NCBI RefSeq assembly: GCF_000382885.1
Contig: NZ_CAVK010000150.1
Coordinates: forward strand, 1 to 64,000
Origin: Sphingobium indicum BiD32
Lineage (GTDB): Bacteria > Pseudomonadota > Alphaproteobacteria > Sphingomonadales > Sphingomonadaceae
DNA length: 64,000 nucleotides
Direction of reading: 5' to 3'
In this document: in pieces, positions 43,655 to 51,644 of the stretch
Position numbering within the stretch: the stretch's first letter is position 1
How the letters are laid out: the number at the start of each line of letters is the position of its first letter
The notes under the pieces: model-generated
Told to the model about the DNA's origin: nothing
What the model saw: the letters and a program-made list of their open reading frames with translations, nothing else
Database searches by the model: none
Translations under genes and position numbers: made by a program

Positions 43655-45307
43655 TCACGCGGCGTGCGGCTGGAGGGGACGATCTGCGGCGGGATCGAAG
43701 GCTGCGTCGCGCATCGGCTTTTCCTGCCGCTGGCGTCCCGCGATGGTCAGGCCGATATTGACCGCCATGATGATCGCGCCAGCCAGATAGAGCAGACCGC
43801 CCGCTGCGCGGATGACGTACATGGGGAACATGGCCTTCACGACTTCGGAGAAGGCATAGACGAGGTAGCCGTCGCTCCCATATTCGCGCCACATCAGCCC
43901 CTGCATGATGCCTGCGGTCCACATCGCGGCGGCGTAGAGAACGATGCCGACGGTCGCGAGCCAGAAGTGCCAGTTGACCATCCGCAGCGAATAGAGGCGT
44001 TCCCGGCCCCACAGGCGCGGCGTCATATAATAGAGGCAGGCGAAGGTGATCATGCCGTTCCAGCCCAGCGCGCCGCTATGGACATGGCCGATCGTCCAGT
44101 CGGTATAATGGGACAGGCTGTTGACCGCCTTGATCGACATCATCGGGCCTTCAAAGGTCGACATGCCGTAAAAGGCCAGTGCCATCACCATCATGCGAAT
44201 GATCGGGTCGGTGCGGATCTTGTCCCAGGCACCGTTCAGGGTCATCAGGCCGTTGATCATCCCGCCCCAGCTGGGCATCCACAGCATGATCGAAAACACC
44301 ATGCCCAGCGTCTGCGCCCAGTCGGGCAGCGCGGTGTAGTGAAGGTGGTGCGGACCCGCCCAGATATAGAGGAAAATCAGCGACCAGAAGTGGATGATCG
44401 ACAGGCGATAGCTATAGACCGGCCGTTCCGCCTGTTTCGGCACGAAATAATACATCATCGCCAGAAAACCGGCGGTCAGGAAGAAGCCCACGGCATTATG
44501 GCCGTACCACCATTGGGTCAGCGCATCCTGCACGCCCGCAAAGGCGCTATAGCTTTTGGACCCCAGCAGGCTGACCGGCATCGACAGATTGTTGACGATG
44601 TGCAGCATGGCCACGGTGATGATGAACGACAGGTAGAACCAGTTGGCGACATAGATATGCGGTTCGCTGCGGCGCATGATGGTGCCGCCATAGACCAGCA
44701 GGTAGCAGACCCACACGATCGTCAACCACAGGTCGACATACCATTCCGGCTCGGCATATTCCTTGCCTTCGGTAATGCCCAGCAGATAGCCGGTTGCCGC
44801 CAGCACGATGAACATCTGGTAGCCCCAGAACACGAAGCGGGCCATGGCGGGAAAGGCGAGCCGCGCGCGGCAGGTGCGCTGCACGACGTAGAAGCTGGTC
44901 GCGATCAGCGCATTGCCGCCAAAGGCGAAGATAACCGCAGACGTATGCAGCGGCCGCAACCGGCCGAAGCTGGTATATTCAATCCCCAGGTTCAGCGCCG
45001 GGAAGGCCAGCTGGAGCGCGATGTAGAGCCCGGCGAGAAACCCGGCCAGACCCCAGAATATCGTCGCGATCACGCCCCAGCGGATCATGTCGTCATCATA
45101 GCGCCCCGGATCGGGCATTTTGAGCGCGCCACGCACGATCGCGCCATAATCGGCGCGATTGAGGGTGAGCGCCGCGAGCAGCAGTCCAGTCGCTGCCACG
45201 ATCGTCATGTGGACGGCAAAGCCGGTGTCCGCCGCCATGACTGCCGCAGCGGCTGCAAGCAGGGCCAGTGCGAACCATCCGCCCGCCTTGATGACCAATT
45301 GTTCCAT
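43655..45307 (-). CDS. ccoN: cbb3 cytochrome c oxidase catalytic subunit I
   Basis: A 550-aa haem-copper oxidase subunit of type C with about 14 membrane helices, reducing oxygen at low concentration and pumping protons. Histidine-bearing family segments include [16 protein letters not shown] (low-spin haem), [20 protein letters not shown] (copper B), [16 protein letters not shown] and [17 protein letters not shown] (haem ligands). The start ATG 45307 is preceded by GGGGGA. It is the first gene of the ccoNOQP-GHIS cluster. The upstream 128 bp hold an FNR-like box and an AGGGACATT element. Confidence 0.97.
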   Translation of the reverse strand: MEQLVIKAGGWFALALLAAAAAVMAADTGFAVHMTIVAATGLLLAALTLNRADYGAIVRGALKMPDPGRYDDDMIRWGVIATIFWGLAGFLAGLYIALQLAFPALNLGIEYTSFGRLRPLHTSAVIFAFGGNALIATSFYVVQRTCRARLAFPAMARFVFWGYQMFIVLAATGYLLGITEGKEYAEPEWYVDLWLTIVWVCYLLVYGGTIMRRSEPHIYVANWFYLSFIITVAMLHIVNNLSMPVSLLGSKSYSAFAGVQDALTQWWYGHNAVGFFLTAGFLAMMYYFVPKQAERPVYSYRLSIIHFWSLIFLYIWAGPHHLHYTALPDWAQTLGMVFSIMLWMPSWGGMINGLMTLNGAWDKIRTDPIIRMMVMALAFYGMSTFEGPMMSIKAVNSLSHYTDWTIGHVHSGALGWNGMITFACLYYMTPRLWGRERLYSLRMVNWHFWLATVGIVLYAAAMWTAGIMQGLMWREYGSDGYLVYAFSEVVKAMFPMYVIRAAGGLLYLAGAIIMAVNIGLTIAGRQRQEKPMRDAAFDPAADRPLQPHAA

Positions 45308-45366
45308 GCTTATCCCCCAGGAGATATGTTCGTCGCCGCGCCTGCACGGCCGGGCTTCGACTGTCC

Positions 45367-45380
45367 TTGTCCTCTGTCAA
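45367..45380. promoter_or_regulatory. FNR/FixK-like box upstream of ccoN
   Basis: TTGTCCTCTGTCAA keeps the outer TTG and TCAA of the TTGAT-N4-ATCAA consensus (7 of 10 positions). It is centred about 66 bp upstream of the ccoN ATG. cco operons are classic FNR/FixK targets and an FNR-type gene lies next door, so the match is credible though imperfect. Confidence 0.55.
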
Positions 45381-45405
45381 AAGGGGGGATCGGGGTCTGT
45401 AGGGG

Positions 45406-45416
45406 AATGTCCCTAT
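45406..45416 (-). promoter_or_regulatory. AGGGACATT element upstream of ccoN
   Basis: On the minus strand ATAGGGACATT lies about 100 bp upstream of ccoN, inside the partial palindrome AGGGACATTCCCCT. The same AGGGACATT core occurs upstream of fnr and usp in the same orientation. It is a candidate operator for the neighbouring response regulator. Confidence 0.5.
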
Positions 45417-45435
45417 CCCGGCCGAAACTGGCCGA

Positions 45436-46188
45436 TCAGGCCGCTTCGGCGCAGCAGGCCAACTGGTCGCGGTCCAGAATTTCGACCGTGCGCCGGTTGG
45501 GCAGCGCGATGATTCCGGCGCGCTTCATGTCGGTCATCTGGCGGCTGACCGTCTCGATCGTCAGGCCCAGCACATCGGCCACCTGCTGGCGCGAAAGGGG
45601 TAGCGCGAACCTGTCGAGCGGCCCTGCGCCCTCCCCCGCCAGCCGGTGCGACATATCAAGCAGGAAGGTCGCAATCTTTTCCCGCGCATTCTTGCGGCCC
45701 AACAGCAGCATCCAGGCCCGCGCCCGGTCGAGGTCATCGAGCGTGCGTTGCAGCAGGCGATGGCCCAGTTCGGGATGGGTGCGGGCAAAACCATCGAACG
45801 CGCCACGGGTGAACAGGCACAATCGTGCATCGGTCAGCGCGGTGACGCTGTGCGGGGTGCTGCGGCCAAAGGGCCGGCCGATGAAATCGGATGGATAGAC
45901 CACCCCCACAATCTGTTCGCGCCCGTCGCCGGTGGATGCTGATAATTTGAGCGTGCCTTCGATGACATTGGCGACGATGGTGGCATCGTCGCCCTCCCAC
46001 ATCACCGTCTGTCCGGCCTGCACCGTGACCCGCCTGCCCAGGCGATTGAGCGCAACGCGCTCGTCATCCTCCAATGTACCGCAAATGGCGCGCGCGCGCA
46101 CGTCGCATTGCTGGCAGAAGCTGGCATCCTGACAAGGGACCGGGGCGGCGGCGGGCGCGGTTTGCGCCAGATCAAAATGCATCATCAT
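45436..46188 (-). CDS. fnr: FNR/CRP-family regulator with iron-sulfur cysteines
   Basis: A 250-aa CRP/FNR regulator. N-terminal cysteines Cys19, 25, 28 and 36 plus internal Cys124 (ARLCLF) match the FnrL-type C-X2-C-X7-C plus one arrangement, so an oxygen-labile 4Fe-4S cluster is likely. The effector barrel spans about 45-160; the C-terminal winged helix contains LSRQQVADVLGLTIETVSRQ, whose E-SR pattern recognises TTGAT-type half sites. It probably activates ccoN under low oxygen. Three consecutive ATGs open the frame; the first is used. An AGGGACATT element lies 41-52 bp upstream. Confidence 0.9.
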   Translation of the reverse strand: MMMHFDLAQTAPAAAPVPCQDASFCQQCDVRARAICGTLEDDERVALNRLGRRVTVQAGQTVMWEGDDATIVANVIEGTLKLSASTGDGREQIVGVVYPSDFIGRPFGRSTPHSVTALTDARLCLFTRGAFDGFARTHPELGHRLLQRTLDDLDRARAWMLLLGRKNAREKIATFLLDMSHRLAGEGAGPLDRFALPLSRQQVADVLGLTIETVSRQMTDMKRAGIIALPNRRTVEILDRDQLACCAEAA

Positions 46189-46228
46189 GATCGCTGCCTG
46201 ACGCAGCGGGCGACATGCGCCTATCCGT

Positions 46229-46240
46229 AATGTCCCTGAT
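46229..46240 (-). promoter_or_regulatory. AGGGACATT element upstream of fnr
   Basis: On the minus strand ATCAGGGACATT (46240-46229), followed by ACGGATAG, lies 41-52 bp upstream of the fnr start. The core and the following CGGAT resemble the usp copy. Confidence 0.5.
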
Positions 46241-46246
46241 CAAGCC

Positions 46247-46855
46247 TCATTCCAGCCCCGCCTGAAAGGCGATGCGCAGCGCTTCAGACAGGCTGCGCAC
46301 GTCCAGCTTCTGCATCAGATTGGCGCGATGGATTTCCACCGTGCGGGGGGAAATGCCCAGATCATAGGCGATCGACTTGTTGGGCAGCCCTTCGACCAGC
46401 CCGGCCAGCACTTCACGCTCACGATCGGTCAATATGTTGAGGCGCGCCTGGGCTTCGTCGCGCCGGGCACCGGCATCGCGATGCGCGGCAACCTGTGCGC
46501 AGGCGGCGGCGATGGCATCCAGCAACGCTGCCTTCTCGAACGGCTTTTCGATGAAGTCGGTCGCGCCCGCCTTCATCGCAGCGACCGCCATGCCAACATC
46601 GCCATGACCGGTCATGATGATGACGGGCAGGACGATCCCCCGCGCGCGCAGTTCGCGCTGCACCTCCAGCCCGTCCATGTCCGGCATCCGCACGTCGAGC
46701 AGAACGCAGCCCTGGTCCAGCCCGGCGACCTCCTTGAGGAAGGGCAAGCCGCCCGAAAAGCTCTGCACCGGAAAGCCGCTCGTCTTGAGCATGAAGCTCA
46801 GCGACCGGCGGATCGCCTCATCATCATCGACGACATAGATCGGAGGTTGGGTCAT
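46247..46855 (-). CDS. fixJ: FixJ-type response regulator
   Basis: A 202-aa two-domain regulator. The receiver has acidic pocket VVDDDEAIRRSLSF, phospho-acceptor Asp54 in VLLDVRMPDMDG, Thr in VIIMTGHGDV and Lys in FIEKPFEK. The LuxR-type helix-turn-helix is LTDREREVLAGLVEG through GISPRTVEIHRANLMQKL. It is the partner of the FixL-like kinase 4 bp upstream. In rhizobia FixJ activates fixK and fixNOQP; here fnr and ccoN are next in line. Confidence 0.92.
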   Translation of the reverse strand: MTQPPIYVVDDDEAIRRSLSFMLKTSGFPVQSFSGGLPFLKEVAGLDQGCVLLDVRMPDMDGLEVQRELRARGIVLPVIIMTGHGDVGMAVAAMKAGATDFIEKPFEKAALLDAIAAACAQVAAHRDAGARRDEAQARLNILTDREREVLAGLVEGLPNKSIAYDLGISPRTVEIHRANLMQKLDVRSLSEALRIAFQAGLE

Positions 46856-46859
46856 GGCG

Positions 46860-47996
46860 TCAATCCGCAGGATCAAGGGTGAAGTGAAAGGCGACCCCGC
46901 CCCAGCGTGATCGCGTGGTCCAGATGCGACCGCCATGGCCTTCGACGATAGTGCGGCTGATCGACAGGCCAACCCCCATGCCCGTGGGCTTGGTGGTGCT
47001 GAACGGGGTGAAGAGCGATCGTTCGGCCGCAGGATCAAGGCCGGGGCCGCTGTCGGCGATGATGATTTCCACCCGGCCTTCCTCATCCGGCGTCGCCGAC
47101 AGATGGAGGATACGCATCGGCCGCCCCTCCATGGCTTCCACGGCATTGCGGACCAGGTTGATGATCACCTGCTGCACCTGAACGCGGTTGGCCATGATCC
47201 GGCCGACACGCGGATCGACGGCGATGTCCATGTCGATGCCCCGGCTGTTGATGCCGATAAAGGCCAGCGCGACCCCTTCCGACAACAAGGTGGAGACCGT
47301 TTCGGGCTGGCGGTCGGCTTCGCCCCGGCGGATGAATTCGCGCAGCGACCGGATGATTTCCCCCGCGCGCAGCGCCTGGGTCGCGGCTTCGTCCATGGCT
47401 TCGCCCAGCAATGCGCGATCGATCGCGCCGTCCTGTGCCAGCAGGTCGCGGCCCGCTTCCATATAATTGGCAATCGCGGTCAGGGGCTGGTTGAGTTCAT
47501 GCGCCAGCGCGGCGGCCAGCGTGCCCATGGCGGTGACGCGCGACGCATGGCTGAGTTCCGCCTGCAAATCCTGCACCCGCCGCTCGGTGCGCTGCCGTTC
47601 GGTCAGATCGCGGATGAAACCGGTGAACAGCGGCTCCCCCTGATCATGCACCTCACCCACCGCCAGTTCGATCGGGAAAGTCGATCCGTCGCGCCGCCGC
47701 GCCGTGGTCAGGCGGCCGATGCCGATGATCTTCTTTTCGCCTGTCTCGCGATAATGATCGAGATAGCCATCATGCCGCTCGCGATCGGGCGATGGCATGA
47801 GCATCGCCACATTCTCGCCCAGCACTTCGGCTTCGCTATAATGGAACATGCGCTGTGCGGCCGAGCTGAACGATATGATGCGCCCGCGTGCGTCGATGAC
47901 GATCAAGGCGTCAGGCACCGTCGCCAGGATCGACCCCAGCAACGCCTGTTCCAGGCTGTGCGCATCATCGCGCGGATCGACATCGTTGATCGCCAT
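46860..47996 (-). CDS. fixL: FixL-like sensor histidine kinase
   Basis: A 378-aa soluble kinase with one PAS domain (about 18-135) and HisKA-HATPase (about 145-375). Compared from memory with Bradyrhizobium FixL, His75 (RHDGY) aligns with the haem ligand His200 and Arg95 (IIGIGR) with Arg220, so oxygen sensing by haem is plausible; the Arg206 and His214 positions are His81 and Lys89. The phospho-acceptor is His166 in ALAHELNQPLTAI; ATP-site boxes INLVRNAVEAM, DSGPGL and GMGVGLSISR follow. No membrane segment is present. It is encoded between usp and fixJ. Confidence 0.9.
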   Translation of the reverse strand: MAINDVDPRDDAHSLEQALLGSILATVPDALIVIDARGRIISFSSAAQRMFHYSEAEVLGENVAMLMPSPDRERHDGYLDHYRETGEKKIIGIGRLTTARRRDGSTFPIELAVGEVHDQGEPLFTGFIRDLTERQRTERRVQDLQAELSHASRVTAMGTLAAALAHELNQPLTAIANYMEAGRDLLAQDGAIDRALLGEAMDEAATQALRAGEIIRSLREFIRRGEADRQPETVSTLLSEGVALAFIGINSRGIDMDIAVDPRVGRIMANRVQVQQVIINLVRNAVEAMEGRPMRILHLSATPDEEGRVEIIIADSGPGLDPAAERSLFTPFSTTKPTGMGVGLSISRTIVEGHGGRIWTTRSRWGGVAFHFTLDPAD

Positions 47997-48016
47997 CGCC
48001 CATCACTGACCGGAAA

Positions 48017-48832
48017 TCAGTGCGCCAGCAAGAGCGGAACTCGCGCTTCGCTGAGCAGGTAGCGGGTGACCCCGCCAAAGATCGTCTCGCGCAGGCGGCT
48101 ATGGCCAAAGGCGCCCATAGTGATCCAGTCCGCGCGCAGTTCGTCGGCCGCAGCGGCCAGCGCCTCCTCGACCGTGCGCCCCTTGCGCGGCCATTCGTGG
48201 ATTTCCGACGCAATGCCGTGGCGCGACAGATATTCGCTGGCGTCGATCGGGGGGAAATCGCGCTTGGTCTTTTCCTCGACCGTGACGACATGCACCTCGC
48301 CAGCCAGCGCCAGCAGCGGCCTGGCGGCGCACAGGGCGACGGCGGCCTCATGCGATCCGTCCCACGCCACCATCGCCCGCCCCTGACAGGCAAAGCTCTG
48401 GCACGCCTGCGGCACGGCCAGGATCGGTGCGCGGCTGCTGATCGCAAGGTCAGCGACGATCGGTAGCGGATCGCCGATCGCGCGGCGCCCCGGCGTCGGC
48501 AAGGTCACGACGATCGCATCGGCCAGCCGCGACGCGGACAGCAGGCATTGCACCACCTCGCCATCGCTGTGTCGCCAGTCCCATGCCACGCCTTCGCGCT
48601 GCAACCGCGCTTCAACCTTCGCCTTCACCTTGTCCTCAGCCTTGCGTATCTCGTCGATGTCGCTGGGCAGCACATAGCTGCCCCCATACATATCCGCCGA
48701 AACAAATTCGATCACCGGCGTCACCTGAAGGCAGCGGATATGCGCGCCGGTCGCGCGGGCAATATCCAGCGCAACCTCCATCCTGCTGTTCTGGGCGTTA
48801 TCCTCATGAATGTGCAGCAGGATGGTTTTCAT
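48017..48832 (-). CDS. Universal stress protein (tandem UspA domains)
   Basis: A 271-aa UspA-type protein. The first half starts MKTILLHIHEDNAQNSRMEV; the second half has MVAWDGSHEAAVAL and ends GAFGHSRLRETIFGGVTRYLL, the ATP-binding G-X2-G-X9-G-S/T-like pattern, giving two Usp folds. ATG 48832 is chosen over six codons of upstream frame as it matches Usp starts. Usp genes are often induced by low oxygen, and this one lies directly upstream of fixL (20-bp gap) with an AGGGACATT element 78-88 bp ahead of its start. Confidence 0.85.
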   Translation of the reverse strand: MKTILLHIHEDNAQNSRMEVALDIARATGAHIRCLQVTPVIEFVSADMYGGSYVLPSDIDEIRKAEDKVKAKVEARLQREGVAWDWRHSDGEVVQCLLSASRLADAIVVTLPTPGRRAIGDPLPIVADLAISSRAPILAVPQACQSFACQGRAMVAWDGSHEAAVALCAARPLLALAGEVHVVTVEEKTKRDFPPIDASEYLSRHGIASEIHEWPRKGRTVEEALAAAADELRADWITMGAFGHSRLRETIFGGVTRYLLSEARVPLLLAH

Positions 48833-48909
48833 GGACGGAACTCCGGGCATAAGGGCGTTGGGCGATTGGCTTCCTGATTATGCCGGTCCAGCCGCACCCT
48901 CCATCCGCA

Positions 48910-48920
48910 AATGTCCCTAT
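48910..48920 (-). promoter_or_regulatory. AGGGACATT element upstream of usp
   Basis: On the minus strand ATAGGGACATT (48920-48910), followed by TGCGGATGG, precedes the usp start by 78-88 bp. It is the third copy in the same orientation in this locus. Confidence 0.5.
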
Positions 48921-48960
48921 GCCCGCCGGTCTTGCCGACAGCCTGTCCTGATCCAATCCG

Positions 48961-50388
48961 TCAGATCAGATAGCCGACCTCATACAGGCCCCAGCGCCGC
49001 CCTTCAAAAACCAGCGGCACGAACACGCTGCGCAGCGCGCGATAGCGGCCCTCGCCCAGATCCTGCCGATAGGTGAACAGGAAAAAATCCCCCTCCCCGT
49101 CCAGCGCGCGGCGGGTCTGGCTGTCCATGAACATCTGCCGGTTGCGCGCATGTTCCATGTTCCAGCGCGGATCGCCCGGCCGCTGCGGCTGGCTGCGCGC
49201 GCTGATATGGGTGGGCAGATAGCCATTCATGTCGATCAGGCAGCACCCGACGATCGCGCTGTCCTCCCCGGTCCGCCGGTCCAGCGTCGGGCGCAGCAGC
49301 GTGTCGGCAAAGGCAGTGAAACGGGTTTGATATTGCGCGGGGTCGGAACCCTCGATCCGGCGATAATCGGTATCGAACAGGTCCGCCAGGCTGAGCTGAT
49401 TGTCTGCAATCCCCCGATGAATCACCGCCATCACCTCGTCCGCGCCTTCCTCGGCCAGCGCGATATAGCGGCTGTTGCGGGTGCGTTGCGGGCCGTGGGC
49501 AGCGGTATCCAGCATGGCGTTGGCCATCCCCTCCAGCCCTTCCAGTTGCCCGCGCGCCACCTCCACCCGCGTCGCGCTCTCGCTCGCCGACTGGCTGAAC
49601 AGCGCCAGCCCCTGCCGCAACGCCGCGACATCGCCATCCGCCTCGTCAGTGCAGGTCACGATCGCGTCGGACCGCTCGGCAAATTGCGTCACCAGCGACG
49701 CGATCTCCGCCATGCTCAGCCGCAACCTGTCGATATGCGTACCGACATCGCGCCCGCGCACGATATTGGCCTCCACTCCGCCGATCAGCCGCCGCGCATC
49801 GCGGTCCAGCTGGCCCAGCTTGTCGCCCACCGAAGCCGCCGATTCGCCTGCCTGCCCCGCCAGTCGACGGATTTCATCGGCCACCACGGCAAAGCCCTGC
49901 GTCGCCTCCCCGCCGCGTGCCGCCTCGATCGCGGCATTGATGCCCAGCAGTCGCGTCTGCCGCGCGATCGCGCCCAATTCGTCGGAAATGTCGCCCACCG
50001 CTTCGATCACGGACAGGAACTGGCGCAAATGCCCCTCAAGTCCTGTGACATGCTCGACCAGCCCCGCCACCTCGCCCAGCGACAGGGTGACAACCTCATG
50101 CCCGTCGGCGATGATCCGCCCGGCGCGGCGCGCGGTCAGGCTCAATTCCTGCGCGGCGGCAACGCTTTCATTCTGGCTGGTGGCAAGCGTGTTCATGTTG
50201 GCCTGCAAATCCGACAGGCGCGCCGAATCCTGCTGGATGCGCAAGTTCAACTCGCTCAGAAAGCCCGCCGTTTCGCTGCATTGCAACGCGATGTCACCTG
50301 ACCGTTCGCCAAGATCAGCCAGCAAGTCCCTGTTTTCCAAGCGTGCGCCCCAAATTTTCGGATCAATGGATAGTGACGTATTAACCAT
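48961..50388 (-). CDS. Soluble methyl-accepting chemotaxis-like protein
   Basis: A 475-aa cytoplasmic MCP-like signalling protein without membrane segments. The conserved hairpin tip region is seen around residues 140-190 (AIARQTRLLGINAAIEAARGG, GFAVVADEIRRLAG), so the signalling domain is N-terminal and a separate sensor-like domain follows (about 320-475: DTDYRRIEGSDPAQYQTRF, IVGCCLIDMNGYLPTHIS, RRWGLYEVGYL). This inverted order resembles soluble redox- or energy-sensing MCPs. No chemotaxis genes are nearby. ATG 50388 is chosen over a start four codons upstream. It lies just upstream of the oxygen-response locus. Confidence 0.82.
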   Translation of the reverse strand: MVNTSLSIDPKIWGARLENRDLLADLGERSGDIALQCSETAGFLSELNLRIQQDSARLSDLQANMNTLATSQNESVAAAQELSLTARRAGRIIADGHEVVTLSLGEVAGLVEHVTGLEGHLRQFLSVIEAVGDISDELGAIARQTRLLGINAAIEAARGGEATQGFAVVADEIRRLAGQAGESAASVGDKLGQLDRDARRLIGGVEANIVRGRDVGTHIDRLRLSMAEIASLVTQFAERSDAIVTCTDEADGDVAALRQGLALFSQSASESATRVEVARGQLEGLEGMANAMLDTAAHGPQRTRNSRYIALAEEGADEVMAVIHRGIADNQLSLADLFDTDYRRIEGSDPAQYQTRFTAFADTLLRPTLDRRTGEDSAIVGCCLIDMNGYLPTHISARSQPQRPGDPRWNMEHARNRQMFMDSQTRRALDGEGDFFLFTYRQDLGEGRYRALRSVFVPLVFEGRRWGLYEVGYLI

Positions 50389-50468
50389 GCACTGCAACAC
50401 TTAATATTCCGACAAGCCATCGCCCCAGCCGCTTGCATCACGCGCCGCGCTGCCCGACAAGGGCAGCC

Positions 50469-51644
50469 ATGCTGCTCAATTTTCTCGATGCGCTCCGGGC
50501 CGCTGGCATCCCCGCCAGCATCAAGGAGCATCTGCTGTTGCTGGAAGCGCTGGACCGCGACGTCATCGAACGGCGGCCGGAGGATTTTTATTATCTCGCC
50601 CGCGCCACCTATGTGAAGGATGAAGGGCTGCTCGACCGTTTTGATCAGGTGTTCGGGCAGGTGTTCAAGGGCATGCTGGGCAGTTCTGGCGTAAAGGCGG
50701 AGATACCGGAGGAATGGCTACGGCTGGTCGCCGAGAAATATCTCAGTCCCGAAGAGATGGAGAAGATCAAGTCGCTGGGCGACTGGGACGAAATCATGGA
50801 AACGCTCAAGAAACGGCTGGAGGAACAGCAGGCGCGGCATCAGGGCGGCAATAAATGGATCGGCACTGGCGGCACATCCCCCTTCGGCCATGGCGGCTAT
50901 AATCCCGAAGGCGTGCGCATCGGGGGGGAAAGCAAGCATAAGCGCGCCATCAAAGTGTGGGAGAAGCGCGACTTCGCCAATCTCGACAACAGCAAGGAAC
51001 TGGGCACCCGCAATATCAAGGTCGCGCTACGCCGTTTGCGCCGTTTCGCGCGCGAAGGATCGGCGGAGGAACTGGACCTGGACGAAACCATCCGTGGCAC
51101 CGCGCGGCAGGGCTGGCTCGACATCCGCATGCGCCCGGAACGGCATAATGCGGTCAAGCTGCTGCTGTTTCTGGACGTCGGCGGATCGATGGACCCGTTC
51201 GTCAAGCTGTGCGAGGAGCTTTTCTCCGCCGCCACCAGCGAATTCAAGAATATGGAATTTTTCTACTTCCATAACTGCCTCTATGAAGGCGTGTGGAAGG
51301 ATAATCGCCGCCGCTTTGCCGAGCGCACCCCGACCTGGGACATCCTCCACAAATATGGCCATGACTATAAGGTGATCTTCGTCGGCGACGCGGCGATGAG
51401 TCCTTATGAGATCAGCCATCCGGGTGGATCGGTTGAACATATGAATGAGGAAGCGGGCGGCGTGTGGCTGCAACGGGTCGCCCATACCTATCCCGCGACC
51501 GTGTGGCTCAACCCGACGCCAGAGGCGCATTGGGGCTATAGCCAGTCGACCCGCCTGATCCGCGAGGCGATGAACGACCGCATGTATCCGCTGACGATAG
51601 AGGGCATCGACGCGGCCATGCGGGAGTTGACGCGGAAGCGCTGA
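50469..51644 (+). CDS. VWA domain protein, CoxE-like
   Basis: A 391-aa protein with a helical N-terminal region and a C-terminal VWA domain containing the MIDAS motif D-X-G-X-S (LLFLDVGGSMDPF) at about 235-247. It matches the CoxE-like/DUF58-neighbour VWA family that works with MoxR-type AAA ATPases in metal-centre maturation or chaperoning. No MoxR gene is adjacent. The start at 50469 (MLLNFLDAL) is the family start. Its stop overlaps the next ATG (TGATG). Confidence 0.82.
   Translation: MLLNFLDALRAAGIPASIKEHLLLLEALDRDVIERRPEDFYYLARATYVKDEGLLDRFDQVFGQVFKGMLGSSGVKAEIPEEWLRLVAEKYLSPEEMEKIKSLGDWDEIMETLKKRLEEQQARHQGGNKWIGTGGTSPFGHGGYNPEGVRIGGESKHKRAIKVWEKRDFANLDNSKELGTRNIKVALRRLRRFAREGSAEELDLDETIRGTARQGWLDIRMRPERHNAVKLLLFLDVGGSMDPFVKLCEELFSAATSEFKNMEFFYFHNCLYEGVWKDNRRRFAERTPTWDILHKYGHDYKVIFVGDAAMSPYEISHPGGSVEHMNEEAGGVWLQRVAHTYPATVWLNPTPEAHWGYSQSTRLIREAMNDRMYPLTIEGIDAAMRELTRKR

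Noticed and set aside
43619-45898. 759-codon plus-strand open frame opposite ccoN and fnr
   Set aside because: It is rich in His, Arg, Gln and Asp, as expected for the antisense of a high-GC membrane protein gene, and ccoN/fnr are unmistakable on the other strand.
46860-47996. Idea that the FixL PAS lacks a haem ligand because Lys precedes IIGIGR
   Set aside because: On closer alignment the haem ligand corresponds to the His in RHDGY (His75), which is present; the Lys occupies the His214 position.
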